Part shown: positions 50,850 through 58,763 of the stretch, one piece after another
Layout: each line of letters starts with the position of its first letter
Position numbering within the stretch: position 1 is the stretch's first letter
DNA from: Rhodobacteraceae bacterium D3-12
Lineage (GTDB): Bacteria > Pseudomonadota > Alphaproteobacteria > Rhodobacterales > Rhodobacteraceae
Assembly: GCA_025916135.1 (NCBI GenBank)
Contig: CP104793.1
Location: 1,364,001-1,428,000 of the forward strand
DNA: 64,000 nt
Direction of reading: 5' to 3'
Notes under the pieces: model-generated
Told to the model about the DNA's origin: nothing
What the model saw: the letters and a program-made list of their open reading frames with translations, nothing else
Databases searched by the model: none
Made by a program: the position numbers and the translations under genes

Positions 50850-52499
50850 ATGTCAGAGATAACCGTCTTCACGGCCCGCAAGATCATCACCATGAATGAG
50901 TCCAACCCAGAGGCGCGCGCAGTTGCGGTGCGTGACGGGCAAATTATCGAGGTTGGCACGCTTGAAACGATGGCGCCGTGGCTGGACCAGCACCCGCACG
51001 CAATAGACCGACAGTTTGAGGATCGCGTGTTGATGCCCGGCTTCATTGATCCGCATCTACATCCGACACTTGGGGCGATCCTGTTGCCCTGTCATTTTAT
51101 CACTGCCATGGAGTGGGTTCTTCCCGATCGGACCTGTGCACCGGTGACAAATCACGACGATTATCTGGCACGATTGTCTGACATCGTTGAAAACGAATCC
51201 GAGGGCGAGGAGATTGTCGTTACCTGGGGGTTTCATCGCATTTGGCATGGCAACGTCGACAGGGAAGCCTTGAACCGTGTTTCGGCCACCAAGCCGATTT
51301 TTGTTTGGCAACGCTCGTTTCATGAAATCATCGCCAATGATGCCGCAATTGAATGGATTGGCACGCCGCGAGACGATTTGGAACGGCACCCGCAGATTGA
51401 TCTGGAAACGGGGCGGTTTTTTGAGACGGGCATGCAGATTACCGCGCAGGCGATGAACCGGGTTTTACTGGCGCCGGAGCGCTATATGAGGGGACTGGAG
51501 CTTGTAAAACAGACCGTGCATCTTGGCGGTCACACGACGATCGGGGAGTTGGCCTATCCGCTGATGGACGATGCGTTGGAGTGGGAGGTATTGACCCGCG
51601 CGCTTGATAACGACCAGACGCCATTTCGGATGAAGATCGTGCCGCGCGGCCTGTTGCGTGGCGGTTTCGATGGCGATGCCGCAGAGGACGTAACACGGGT
51701 GAACGGCTATGCGACGCGCAGCACGGACAAGCTGTTTTTCGGGAACAACGTAAAGCTGTTCACCGATGGCGGTTTTTTTGCCGAGCTGATGCAAATGCAG
51801 GAGCCGGGTTTTATTGACGGGCATCATGGAGAGTGGCTGATGGCGCCAGAAGCCTTTGAAACCCACGCGCGTGCATTCTGGTTAGAGGGCAAGCAGATCC
51901 ACGTGCATTGCACCGGCGATATGGGGCTGGAGCTTGCGCTGGATACGCTTCAGAAATTGCAGGATGAAAAGCCGCGTTTCAATCACCGCTTTACCATCGA
52001 GCATTTCGGGGTATCGACGCCGGAGCAGGTGCGGCGGATCCAGGATTTGTGTGCGATCGTTTCCGCCAATGTTTACTATCTGCATGAGTTGGGCGAGGCG
52101 TATTGGCTGAATTCTATCGGCCACGAACGGGCGTCAAGCATGGCGCGATTGGGTGCGGTTGAGCGCGCAGGCGTGCCTTTTGCTCTGCATTCGGATTTCA
52201 CCATGGCCCCGGCGAAACCGCTCAATTCCGCATGGGTTGCCGTTAACCGGTTTGCGGAATCGGGCGCGGTGATGGGCGCCGAGGAGCGGGTGACGCTTGA
52301 TGCGGCGCTGCGTGCAATCACCATTGACGCCGCCTATATCATCGGGATGGAAGATCAGGTCGGTTCGATCCGTGCGGGCAAGAAGGCGGATTTCACGGTG
52401 CTTGAACAAGATCCGTATGAGATTGCCCCCGAAAAGCTGTGCGATATTGAGATCTGGGGCACGGTGTTTGAAGGCACTCCATTTCCGATTGCCAAATGA
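50850..52499 (+). CDS. YtcJ-type amidohydrolase (metal-dependent)
   Basis: The 549-residue protein belongs to the amidohydrolase superfamily (amidohydro_3 type). It has the first metal pair in FIDPHLHPTLG, a metal-bridging Lys region KLFTDGGFFAEL, His in FTIEHFGVSTPEQV, a VHCTGDMGLELAL segment and a metal Asp in ALHSDFTMAPAKPLNSAW. Such enzymes hydrolyse amide or cyclic amide bonds with one or two zinc ions. Which amide is split is not known; the adjacent transporter and methylglycine oxidoreductase suggest an N-acyl or N-methyl compound. The ATG at 50850 is preceded by AGCAGGGGAGC-type purines. Its stop overlaps the next gene (ATGA). Confidence 0.87.
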   Translation: MSEITVFTARKIITMNESNPEARAVAVRDGQIIEVGTLETMAPWLDQHPHAIDRQFEDRVLMPGFIDPHLHPTLGAILLPCHFITAMEWVLPDRTCAPVTNHDDYLARLSDIVENESEGEEIVVTWGFHRIWHGNVDREALNRVSATKPIFVWQRSFHEIIANDAAIEWIGTPRDDLERHPQIDLETGRFFETGMQITAQAMNRVLLAPERYMRGLELVKQTVHLGGHTTIGELAYPLMDDALEWEVLTRALDNDQTPFRMKIVPRGLLRGGFDGDAAEDVTRVNGYATRSTDKLFFGNNVKLFTDGGFFAELMQMQEPGFIDGHHGEWLMAPEAFETHARAFWLEGKQIHVHCTGDMGLELALDTLQKLQDEKPRFNHRFTIEHFGVSTPEQVRRIQDLCAIVSANVYYLHELGEAYWLNSIGHERASSMARLGAVERAGVPFALHSDFTMAPAKPLNSAWVAVNRFAESGAVMGAEERVTLDAALRAITIDAAYIIGMEDQVGSIRAGKKADFTVLEQDPYEIAPEKLCDIEIWGTVFEGTPFPIAK

Positions 52500-53413
52500 G
52501 CGGGCGTATCCCTGTCACTGTTTTGTCAGGCTACTTGGGAGCGGGCAAAACCACGATCATCAACCGGCTTCTAGGCGGAACCCATGGGGTGCGGCTGGGT
52601 GTTTTGGTCAATGATTTCGGGCCGGTCAATATTGATGCCAAGTTGATTGCGGCGGAAGGTGACGATCTTATCGAGCTTTCGAATGGTTGCGTTTGTTGTT
52701 CGATTGGGGACGACCTTGGCGAGGTGCTTAGCAAAATTGCCGCGCGCCCCGACAAACCAGAGCGGCTATTGCTGGAAGCGAGCGGTGTGGCCGATCCGGC
52801 AAGGATCGCGATGTTGGCCGGGCATTGGCCGGGTTTTGAGCTGGATTGCGTGATCGTGGCGGTGGATGGCGAAACTGTTCAGGCGCGGGCGCGGGACAAG
52901 TTTGTCGGCCGTTTGATCCACACGCAATTTCAGGCGGCAGATATGATCGTGCTGACCAAGGGCGATCTGATCGGACCAGAGGCGGAAGGAGCGGTTCGAC
53001 AGTGGTTGCGCACGCTGCGGTCCGAAACGAGGGTTTTTTCGGCGGTAAACGGTGAGGTTCCGGTGGAAATTCTACTGGGCGAAGGGAGGCGGTGCGCACC
53101 GCCGGAGGTGCAAAGCGAGGGGCATGTGCATTTCACGACAGGTGTTTGGCACCCAAGCGGGCCGGTTGATTGTGCCTTGCTGGGCCAAGTTTTGAGCGCG
53201 TTGCCCCCGACTATTCACCGCGTAAAAGGCTTTGTTACGGATGCCGAGACCGGCGCGAGCATGTTAATACAGGTGGTCGGGGCGCGCTGTCGCCTTACGC
53301 GCGTGGATCCGGTGGCTGATCCCTGCCTTGTTCTGATTGGGTCAGGGGCGGGCAAGGATTTGGATGTTCTTTACCGCCGCTTCGATGAGTGTCTTGGCCA
53401 AGGGGGCGGCTAA
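52496..53413 (+). CDS. CobW/COG0523-type metallochaperone GTPase
   Basis: The 305-residue G3E GTPase has Walker A LSGYLGAGKTTIINRLLGG, switch and metal motif NGCVCCSIGDDLGE (CxCC, the metal-binding site of the family), a base-specificity region VLTKGDLI and a C-terminal CobW domain with HVHFTTGVWHPSGPVD. Members insert Zn, Co or other metals into target enzymes at GTP expense. Being translationally coupled to the amidohydrolase (ATGA overlap) suggests it loads that enzyme. It is shorter than classical CobW (about 350). No cobalamin gene is nearby, so a B12 role is unlikely. Confidence 0.9.
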   Translation: MSGRIPVTVLSGYLGAGKTTIINRLLGGTHGVRLGVLVNDFGPVNIDAKLIAAEGDDLIELSNGCVCCSIGDDLGEVLSKIAARPDKPERLLLEASGVADPARIAMLAGHWPGFELDCVIVAVDGETVQARARDKFVGRLIHTQFQAADMIVLTKGDLIGPEAEGAVRQWLRTLRSETRVFSAVNGEVPVEILLGEGRRCAPPEVQSEGHVHFTTGVWHPSGPVDCALLGQVLSALPPTIHRVKGFVTDAETGASMLIQVVGARCRLTRVDPVADPCLVLIGSGAGKDLDVLYRRFDECLGQGGG

Positions 53414-53510
53414 AGGCCTGAGTGGACGTTCTTGGCGGGAAGGTCACGCCGCGAGAGAGCCGGAAAAGAGCGCTCTGGTCCAGGCAATTTCCATGCGATA
53501 AACGTTGGCC

Positions 53511-54518
53511 ATGAACCGCGATACGCAACATACCCAACCTTGGCGTCTCTCCGTCGCGCCTATGATGGATTGGACGGACCGGCATTGCCGGTATCTGCAC
53601 CGATTGTTGAGCCGAAACACGTTGCTTTATACCGAGATGGTGACGTCTCCGGCGTTGGTGCGGGGCGGCGCATTACATCTGTTGCGGTTTTCGCCCGAAG
53701 AGCATCCGGTGGCGTTGCAACTGGGTGGGTCTGATCCGAATGAGCTTGCCGAGGCTGCGCGGATGGGGGCGGATGCAGGGTATGACGAGATCAACCTGAA
53801 TGTGGGCTGTCCGAGTGACAGGGTTCAGTCGGGCACCTTCGGGGCGGTTCTGATGCGCGAACCAGACCTTGTTGCGCGGTGTTGCGAGGCGATGCGCAAA
53901 GCCGTGGATGTTGATGTGACGGTGAAGTGCCGGATTGGTGTGGATGAGCAGGAGCCAAGCGAGGTTCTACCCGATTTTCTGAACCGTGTTGCGGATGCGG
54001 GGGTGGGCCGCTTTGCGATCCATGCGCGCAAAGCATGGTTGCAGGGGCTGAGCCCAAAGGAAAACCGTGATGTGCCGCCGCTGGATTATGATCTGGTGCA
54101 TGAGATGAAAGCACGATTCCCGGACCTTAATCTGTCGGTGAATGGCGGGATTGAGACGCTTGAGCAGGCCAAGTCGTTTTTGGATGCCGGTCTGGATGGG
54201 GTGATGGTGGGGCGTGCGGCCTATCATCAGCCGACTGATATTCTGGCGCGTGCGGACAGCGAGATTTATGGGGCAGCCAGCGCCCCTGCTGACCCGGTGA
54301 ACATCGCTTTGGCAATGCTGCCTTATATCGAACGGCATTTGGGTGAAGGCGGGAAGTTGGGTCAGGTGACGCGGCATATGCTGGGCCTTTTTGCCGGGCG
54401 ACCGGGCGCGCGGGCGTGGCGGAGGGTGTTGTCTGAGGGCGCGCACAAGCCGGATGCCGGGCCGGAATTGGTGGAAAAGGCTCTCGGCTATATTACTGCG
54501 GCGCGCGACGCGGCTTAG
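53511..54518 (+). CDS. dusA: tRNA-dihydrouridine(20/20a) synthase DusA
   Basis: The 335-residue protein is a flavin TIM-barrel Dus enzyme: LSVAPMMDWTDRHCRYLHRLLSRNTLLYTEMV at the FMN site, YDEINLNVGCPSDRVQSGTFGAVLM with the catalytic Cys in GCPS, VDVTVKCRIGVD, and FAIHARKAWLQGLSPKENRDVPPLDY, the DusA-specific loop. It reduces U20/U20a of tRNA to dihydrouridine with NADPH. I use the ATG at 53511; a TTG two codons earlier is possible. Length is typical for DusA. It stands alone between CobW and the permease gene. Confidence 0.94.
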   Translation: MNRDTQHTQPWRLSVAPMMDWTDRHCRYLHRLLSRNTLLYTEMVTSPALVRGGALHLLRFSPEEHPVALQLGGSDPNELAEAARMGADAGYDEINLNVGCPSDRVQSGTFGAVLMREPDLVARCCEAMRKAVDVDVTVKCRIGVDEQEPSEVLPDFLNRVADAGVGRFAIHARKAWLQGLSPKENRDVPPLDYDLVHEMKARFPDLNLSVNGGIETLEQAKSFLDAGLDGVMVGRAAYHQPTDILARADSEIYGAASAPADPVNIALAMLPYIERHLGEGGKLGQVTRHMLGLFAGRPGARAWRRVLSEGAHKPDAGPELVEKALGYITAARDAA

Positions 54519-54592
54519 CTTGCACGATCGCTTGCCTTTGCTCGCAATGAGTGCAGGGTAGGCGGGCGCAAAATACTTGAAGGAAAACCTAA

Positions 54593-55417
54593 ATGCCGGA
54601 ACTGTCGCTTTTGATCGCCATGGGCGTTCTATTGGTCGTAATTGGCGGGGTTGCTGGCGTGCTTGCCGGTTTGTTGGGCGTGGGCGGTGGGATTGTTCTT
54701 GTCCCGGCGTTTTTCTACGCGTTTCAAACGCTTGGCTATGACGGGCCGCAGTTGATGCAGGTCTGTCTGGCGACGTCATTGGCGACGATCATCGTTACAT
54801 CTGTGCGATCCGTTTTGAGCCATAACAAGAAGGGCGCGGTGGATTGGGACATCTTGCGCGGCTGGGCTCCGGGGATTGTTGTCGGGGCGGTGTTAGGCAT
54901 GATGGTGGCAGCGAACCTGCGGTCATCGACCTTGCAGGGAATTTTCGGCGTTTTGGGGCTGGTTGTCGCTATTTACCTTGGCTTCGGGCGGCAGCATTGG
55001 CGGTTGGGTGAAGAAATGCCCAAAGGCGCGGCGCGGGCGGGCATGTCGCCCGGTGTTGGCTTTCTTTCGGTTTTGATGGGCATTGGTGGGGGCAGTTTCG
55101 GCGTTCCAATCATGACCCTATATGGCACCGCGATACACCGAGCGGTGGCGACGGCAGCGGGGTTTGGGGTGATCATTGCCGTGCCGTCTGTTATTGGCTT
55201 TTTGTTCCTTGAAATTGATCCGGCAACACGTCCGCCGCTGACCATCGGGGCGGTGAACCTTGTGGCGTTCGGTATTGTCATTGTGATGACTTTGATCACT
55301 GCGCCTTTGGGTGTGAAGCTGGCGCATTCGATGGATCCGAAACCGTTGAAGCGTGTGTTTGCAGCGTTCTTGGCCTTGGTCGCAGTCAACATGCTGCGCA
55401 AAGCGTTGGGGTGGTAG
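54593..55417 (+). CDS. TauE/SafE-family (DUF81) membrane permease
   Basis: The 274-residue protein has eight or nine membrane helices with the family repeats GVAGVLAGLLGVGGGIVLVPAFF at the N-terminus and VGFLSVLMGIGGGSFGVPIMTLYGT in the middle. The two GxGGG motifs mark the two homologous halves. It exports or imports sulfite, sulfoacetate or other anions in known relatives; here its role is open. AAGGAA lies upstream of the ATG. Its last codons overlap the next gene, which begins with a GTG at 55411. Confidence 0.88.
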   Translation: MPELSLLIAMGVLLVVIGGVAGVLAGLLGVGGGIVLVPAFFYAFQTLGYDGPQLMQVCLATSLATIIVTSVRSVLSHNKKGAVDWDILRGWAPGIVVGAVLGMMVAANLRSSTLQGIFGVLGLVVAIYLGFGRQHWRLGEEMPKGAARAGMSPGVGFLSVLMGIGGGSFGVPIMTLYGTAIHRAVATAAGFGVIIAVPSVIGFLFLEIDPATRPPLTIGAVNLVAFGIVIVMTLITAPLGVKLAHSMDPKPLKRVFAAFLALVAVNMLRKALGW

Positions 55418-56193
55418 AGGGCTTCTACGATAAAGGTTTTGCGCGGTTCGGCCGTGATTCTGCGCTTGTTGAGTGGGGCCGTGCCGCGCGCGAGGCTGCG
55501 CGAGCAGCCGTTGAAGACCCTGAGATGCGTGCGCGGTGGCTGATTTGTGAAGGGACGTGGTTTGTCGGTGTTGATGCCCTGCCCAATGGGGCGGACGGGG
55601 CTTTGGCCGGAACCGCCTTGAGTGGTGAAGCGGTTCGATTTGCGCAATCCCTGTTTGGAAGACTGCCATTACACCGGGGGCAGGCGTCGGTCGTTTGGCC
55701 CGGCTATCCCAAACCGCGAGACGCAGAGAGCGACGGCGCGTTTCGCTATCGTCTCAAGCGGGACGGGGCGCATGTGGACGGGGTAAAGGCCGATAGCCAT
55801 GGCCAGCGCAGACTTGAAGAGCCGCATGCTTGGGTTCTGGGGATCCCACTGAACGAGGTTGAGGCCGGGGCGAGCCCGATGGTCGCCTGGGAAGGAAGCC
55901 ACAAGATCATGCAGCGCGGTTTGTTGCATGCGCTGCAAGGCGTTGAGGCTGCGCGTTGGGGTGAGGTGGACGTAACCGAAGCCTATCAAGCGGCGCGGCG
56001 AGAGGTGTTTGAGACCTGTCGCAGGGTGACCCTGCCTGCGGTGCCGGGTGAGGCTTATGTTGTTCACCGGCTTTGTCTGCATGGGGTGGCGCCGTGGCAA
56101 AGCGACGTGGAAGCCGGAGCGGACGGGCGCATGGTGGCCTATTTCCGGCCGGAAATACCGGGGGGTGCCGAAGCTTGGCTAAAAGCGGATTAG
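55411..56193 (+). CDS. Phytanoyl-CoA dioxygenase-like Fe(II)/2-oxoglutarate oxygenase
   Basis: The 260-residue protein shows the HxD...H iron site of cupin-type 2-oxoglutarate oxygenases: RDGAHVDGVKAD with the His-x-Asp pair, and AYVVHRLCLHGVAPWQ with the later His. A nearby Arg (DGRMVAYFRPEIP) may bind 2-oxoglutarate. The start is a GTG at 55411 that overlaps the permease stop. It resembles the phytanoyl-CoA hydroxylase/PhyH group in outline only; substrate is unknown. It converges with the DUF1289 gene. Confidence 0.65.
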   Translation: MVEGFYDKGFARFGRDSALVEWGRAAREAARAAVEDPEMRARWLICEGTWFVGVDALPNGADGALAGTALSGEAVRFAQSLFGRLPLHRGQASVVWPGYPKPRDAESDGAFRYRLKRDGAHVDGVKADSHGQRRLEEPHAWVLGIPLNEVEAGASPMVAWEGSHKIMQRGLLHALQGVEAARWGEVDVTEAYQAARREVFETCRRVTLPAVPGEAYVVHRLCLHGVAPWQSDVEAGADGRMVAYFRPEIPGGAEAWLKAD

Positions 56194-56273
56194 ACGCGCG
56201 GCAGTAAGGTATCTATGCGGCGAGCGATGGCCAGTTCGGGAAAATGAGTTTCTTTACTAAGAAAGAAAGCTGC

Positions 56274-56510
56274 TCAGCTTCGCGATAGGCGGGCAGCACG
56301 CCCGCCGCGGCGTTTGCGAAGGAGAGCTGTGCGGGCGTCGAGTTCGTCCATGATGGTGCGACGTTCTTCAGGTGTCATGCGCGACCAGCGGGCGATTTCA
56401 TCGCCGGTGCGATGACAGCCAGTGCAGATCCGCGCCTCGGGATGGATCACGCAAATTTGCACGCAAGGGCTTTCGATTTCGTTGCGTTCCCAGAGGGTGT
56501 CGTCAGTCAT
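56274..56510 (-). CDS. DUF1289 family protein (78 aa)
   Basis: The protein has the DUF1289 signature SPCVQICVIHPEARICTGCHRTGDEIARWSRMTPEER, with four Cys that probably bind zinc. The end is basic and Arg-rich (ALLRKRRGGRAARLSRS). It is common in Proteobacteria and its function is not known to me. Its start overlaps the 3' end of ruvX by 8 bp, so the two are co-transcribed. Confidence 0.88.
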   Translation of the reverse strand: MTDDTLWERNEIESPCVQICVIHPEARICTGCHRTGDEIARWSRMTPEERRTIMDELDARTALLRKRRGGRAARLSRS

Positions 56511-56976
56511 TATTGATATGCCTTAACCGGTCGAGCAGCCCTTGTAGGATATAGGAGGCCGCGACATGGTCGATCACCTCGGCGCGACGTTTTCGTGACG
56601 TATCCGCCTCAAGCAGGGCGCGTTCAGCCGCGACTGTGGACAGGCGTTCATCCCAAAAGGTGATTGGCAGTTCGGTTAGACGCGCAAGGTTGCGCGCAAA
56701 GGCGCGGGTGGATTGGCAGCGTGGGCCTTCGGAGCCGTCCATGTTGCGGGGCAGACCAAGGACAATGCCGGTGAGGGCGCGGTCAGCGATGATTTCGGCC
56801 AAGCGGGCGGCATCAAGGGTAAACTTGCGCCGCCGGATCGTTTCAAGCGGGGTCGCGACCGAGCGCAGCCCGTCTGACACCGCCACGCCGATGGTCTTGT
56901 CGCCAAGGTCGAGCCCGGCGAGAGCACCGGCGCGGGGCAGGGTGGCGGCAAATTCTGCTGTGTCCTCGATGATCAT
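56503..56976 (-). CDS. ruvX: YqgF/RuvX-family nuclease (putative pre-16S rRNA nuclease)
   Basis: The 157-residue protein matches the RuvX/YqgF RNase H-like fold: GALAGLDLGDKTIGVAVSDGLRSVATPLETI at the N-terminus, GIVLGLPRNMDGSEGPRCQSTRAFARNL and FWDERLSTVAAERALLE, then the catalytic-site DHVAASYILQGLLD at the end. These proteins are thought to process 16S rRNA ends or to cut Holliday junctions. The start overlaps the end of ccmI by 4 bp (ATGA). Confidence 0.93.
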   Translation of the reverse strand: MIIEDTAEFAATLPRAGALAGLDLGDKTIGVAVSDGLRSVATPLETIRRRKFTLDAARLAEIIADRALTGIVLGLPRNMDGSEGPRCQSTRAFARNLARLTELPITFWDERLSTVAAERALLEADTSRKRRAEVIDHVAASYILQGLLDRLRHINND

Positions 56977-58553
56977 TCGGCGAGACCGGCGGATTTGGCG
57001 GCGGCGCGGATGGTTTCCAACGCAGCAGGGTCGTCCGCAAGCGCGGCTTTGGCCAGGGTGAGCGCCTCCTTCGCGGCAGGCATGTCACCGAGGGTGGCGT
57101 GAGAAGTGATCAGCCGCGCCCATTCATTGGCGGTTCCGCCATCGCTTTGGAGGCGGTCGGAGAGGTTTGCCACCATTCCTTTGATCATTTCCTTACGCTC
57201 TGCCGCGCTCAGCTCGGCGGCGTTTTTAACGTCTTCGGCGCTGGGACCGGGGAGGCCGGGAACGGCAGGGGCGGGGACGGCGATTGACGGTTTGCCCGCA
57301 TTCGGTTTGTTCGGATCGGGCACGAGACCGGCGCGGATGGCGCCTTGTTGGACAATTGCAAGCTGGTCGGCTTTTTCGGCGAATACCTTTTGCGCTTCGC
57401 CCCAGATGTCGGCGGCGCGTTTTTGCTCGCCGATGACAGAGAGCGCCGCAATCAATTTGCCCCAGTCTTCGGCGCTGCCCCCTTGGCTGGCAAGGCGTTC
57501 AGAGAGACCTTGGACCATGCCGCGCACCATTTCCATCCGCTGCGCCGCCGAGAGATTAGCCGCGTTGGCGATATCTGCGCTGCTTGGCCCGCGGGTGGCG
57601 GGTTTTGCTTCGGGGAGCTGGTAGCGCACGCCAGCCCGCCAAGCGAGTTCTTCGATTTGACCGCGGATCGCGGGAACCCAAGGCGCCTCAGGGCGGCTTT
57701 CCTGAAGCAAGCGGTCCATCAGGCGGAAGGCCATGTCCGGGCGGTCATTCTGGGCATACATCAACGCGGTGAAATAGCGGGCGGGTTGATTGCGCGGATC
57801 GCGGGTCAGGGCCTGTTTGAGGGCTTCTTCTGCTTGCGGGGAGACATAGCCGCCCGTGGCGCGGATCATCATTTCGGCCTGAGAAGAGAAGTCAGCGGCG
57901 CTTGCTGTGTCGCCCTTGAGGCGGATTACGTCCTGTTGCGCGGTGTAAGAGGCCGTATAGTTGCCAAGGGAGGCTTCGTTGCGCGCAAGAAGCTGCTGAC
58001 CTTGAAGGTCATTGGGGTTGTCGGCCACGGCTTTGCGAAGCTTGGTCATAAGCTCGGCGAATTGCGGGTCGGGGGGAGGTTGCTTTCTGTCGCCTTGCTC
58101 CTCTCGCACCTTGGCTTCGTAGTCTGATTGCGACATGCGGGTGGCGCGGAGCTGATCCGAGGCGGCAATACGGGCTTGTTGTGGCTGGTCGCGTTTGCCG
58201 GGCGTCCCAAGGACGGGATAGAGTGCAGCCGTGCCGACAAGCACTGCAAGGGCAACGAGCGCGGCGAGCGCACGGGTCGGACCCTTGGGTTGGGCCGCTC
58301 CATTCGCGCTGTCGCGCAGCTTCGCATCAGCGGTCAGGACGCGGCGACCGACTTCGGTGCGGATCCGTTCGGCATCGGCCTCATTGATGATACCGCGGGC
58401 GAGGTCGCGTTCGACTTCGCGCAGTTGGTCGCGATAGACGCGCAGATCATATTCAGCGGGGTGTTCGGCAGCCGGTTTTGCCCTGAGCAGCGTGAGCACG
58501 AAGACGGCTGTCACGACGAGGGCGATAGCGACGGCGGTGATCCAGAAAATCAT
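56973..58553 (-). CDS. ccmI: c-type cytochrome biogenesis protein CcmI
   Basis: The 526-residue protein begins with a membrane helix (MIFWITAVAIALVVTAVFVLTLL), then the CcmI coiled segment YDLRVYRDQLREVERDLARGIINEADAERIRTEVGRRVL and a second helix (ALAALVALAVLVGTAAL). The large periplasmic part is TPR-like. The C-terminus contains two copies of about 75 residues (LSAAQRMEMVRGMVQGLSERLASQGG... and LSAAERKEMIKGMVANLSDRLQSDGG...) in tandem. CcmI delivers apocytochrome c to the heme ligation complex. I use the ATG at 58553; ATG 58571 would add six residues. Other ccm genes are not in view. Confidence 0.92.
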   Translation of the reverse strand: MIFWITAVAIALVVTAVFVLTLLRAKPAAEHPAEYDLRVYRDQLREVERDLARGIINEADAERIRTEVGRRVLTADAKLRDSANGAAQPKGPTRALAALVALAVLVGTAALYPVLGTPGKRDQPQQARIAASDQLRATRMSQSDYEAKVREEQGDRKQPPPDPQFAELMTKLRKAVADNPNDLQGQQLLARNEASLGNYTASYTAQQDVIRLKGDTASAADFSSQAEMMIRATGGYVSPQAEEALKQALTRDPRNQPARYFTALMYAQNDRPDMAFRLMDRLLQESRPEAPWVPAIRGQIEELAWRAGVRYQLPEAKPATRGPSSADIANAANLSAAQRMEMVRGMVQGLSERLASQGGSAEDWGKLIAALSVIGEQKRAADIWGEAQKVFAEKADQLAIVQQGAIRAGLVPDPNKPNAGKPSIAVPAPAVPGLPGPSAEDVKNAAELSAAERKEMIKGMVANLSDRLQSDGGTANEWARLITSHATLGDMPAAKEALTLAKAALADDPAALETIRAAAKSAGLAE

Positions 58554-58662
58554 CGAAACTCCCGTATGCATGCTTTTTGGGCAGCGGTTTGCCAGCTTGT
58601 CGGGCTTATCTAATCACCGAGTGGCCTACAGGGAAGGGGAAATGGCGGTGAAGTGCATAGAT

Positions 58663-58707
58663 GTCGCATTCGTGCGGAATTGCGACGGATCGGTGCGGGG
58701 CTATAAT
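58663..58707 (+). promoter_or_regulatory. sox operon promoter with overlapping dyad
   Basis: TTGCGA (58680-58685) and TATAAT (58702-58707) form a near-consensus -35/-10 pair with 16-nt spacing, about 55 bp before soxB. GTCGCA (58663-58668) and TGCGAC (58681-58686) form an inverted repeat with the inner sequence TTC...GAA, overlapping the -35 box. This is a likely regulator site for sarcosine-responsive control. Confidence 0.6.
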
Positions 58708-58763
58708 CGGGCGACAAGGCAGTAATCTGCCAGAGCACAACCACCCAAGGAATCGGGGGGCCG

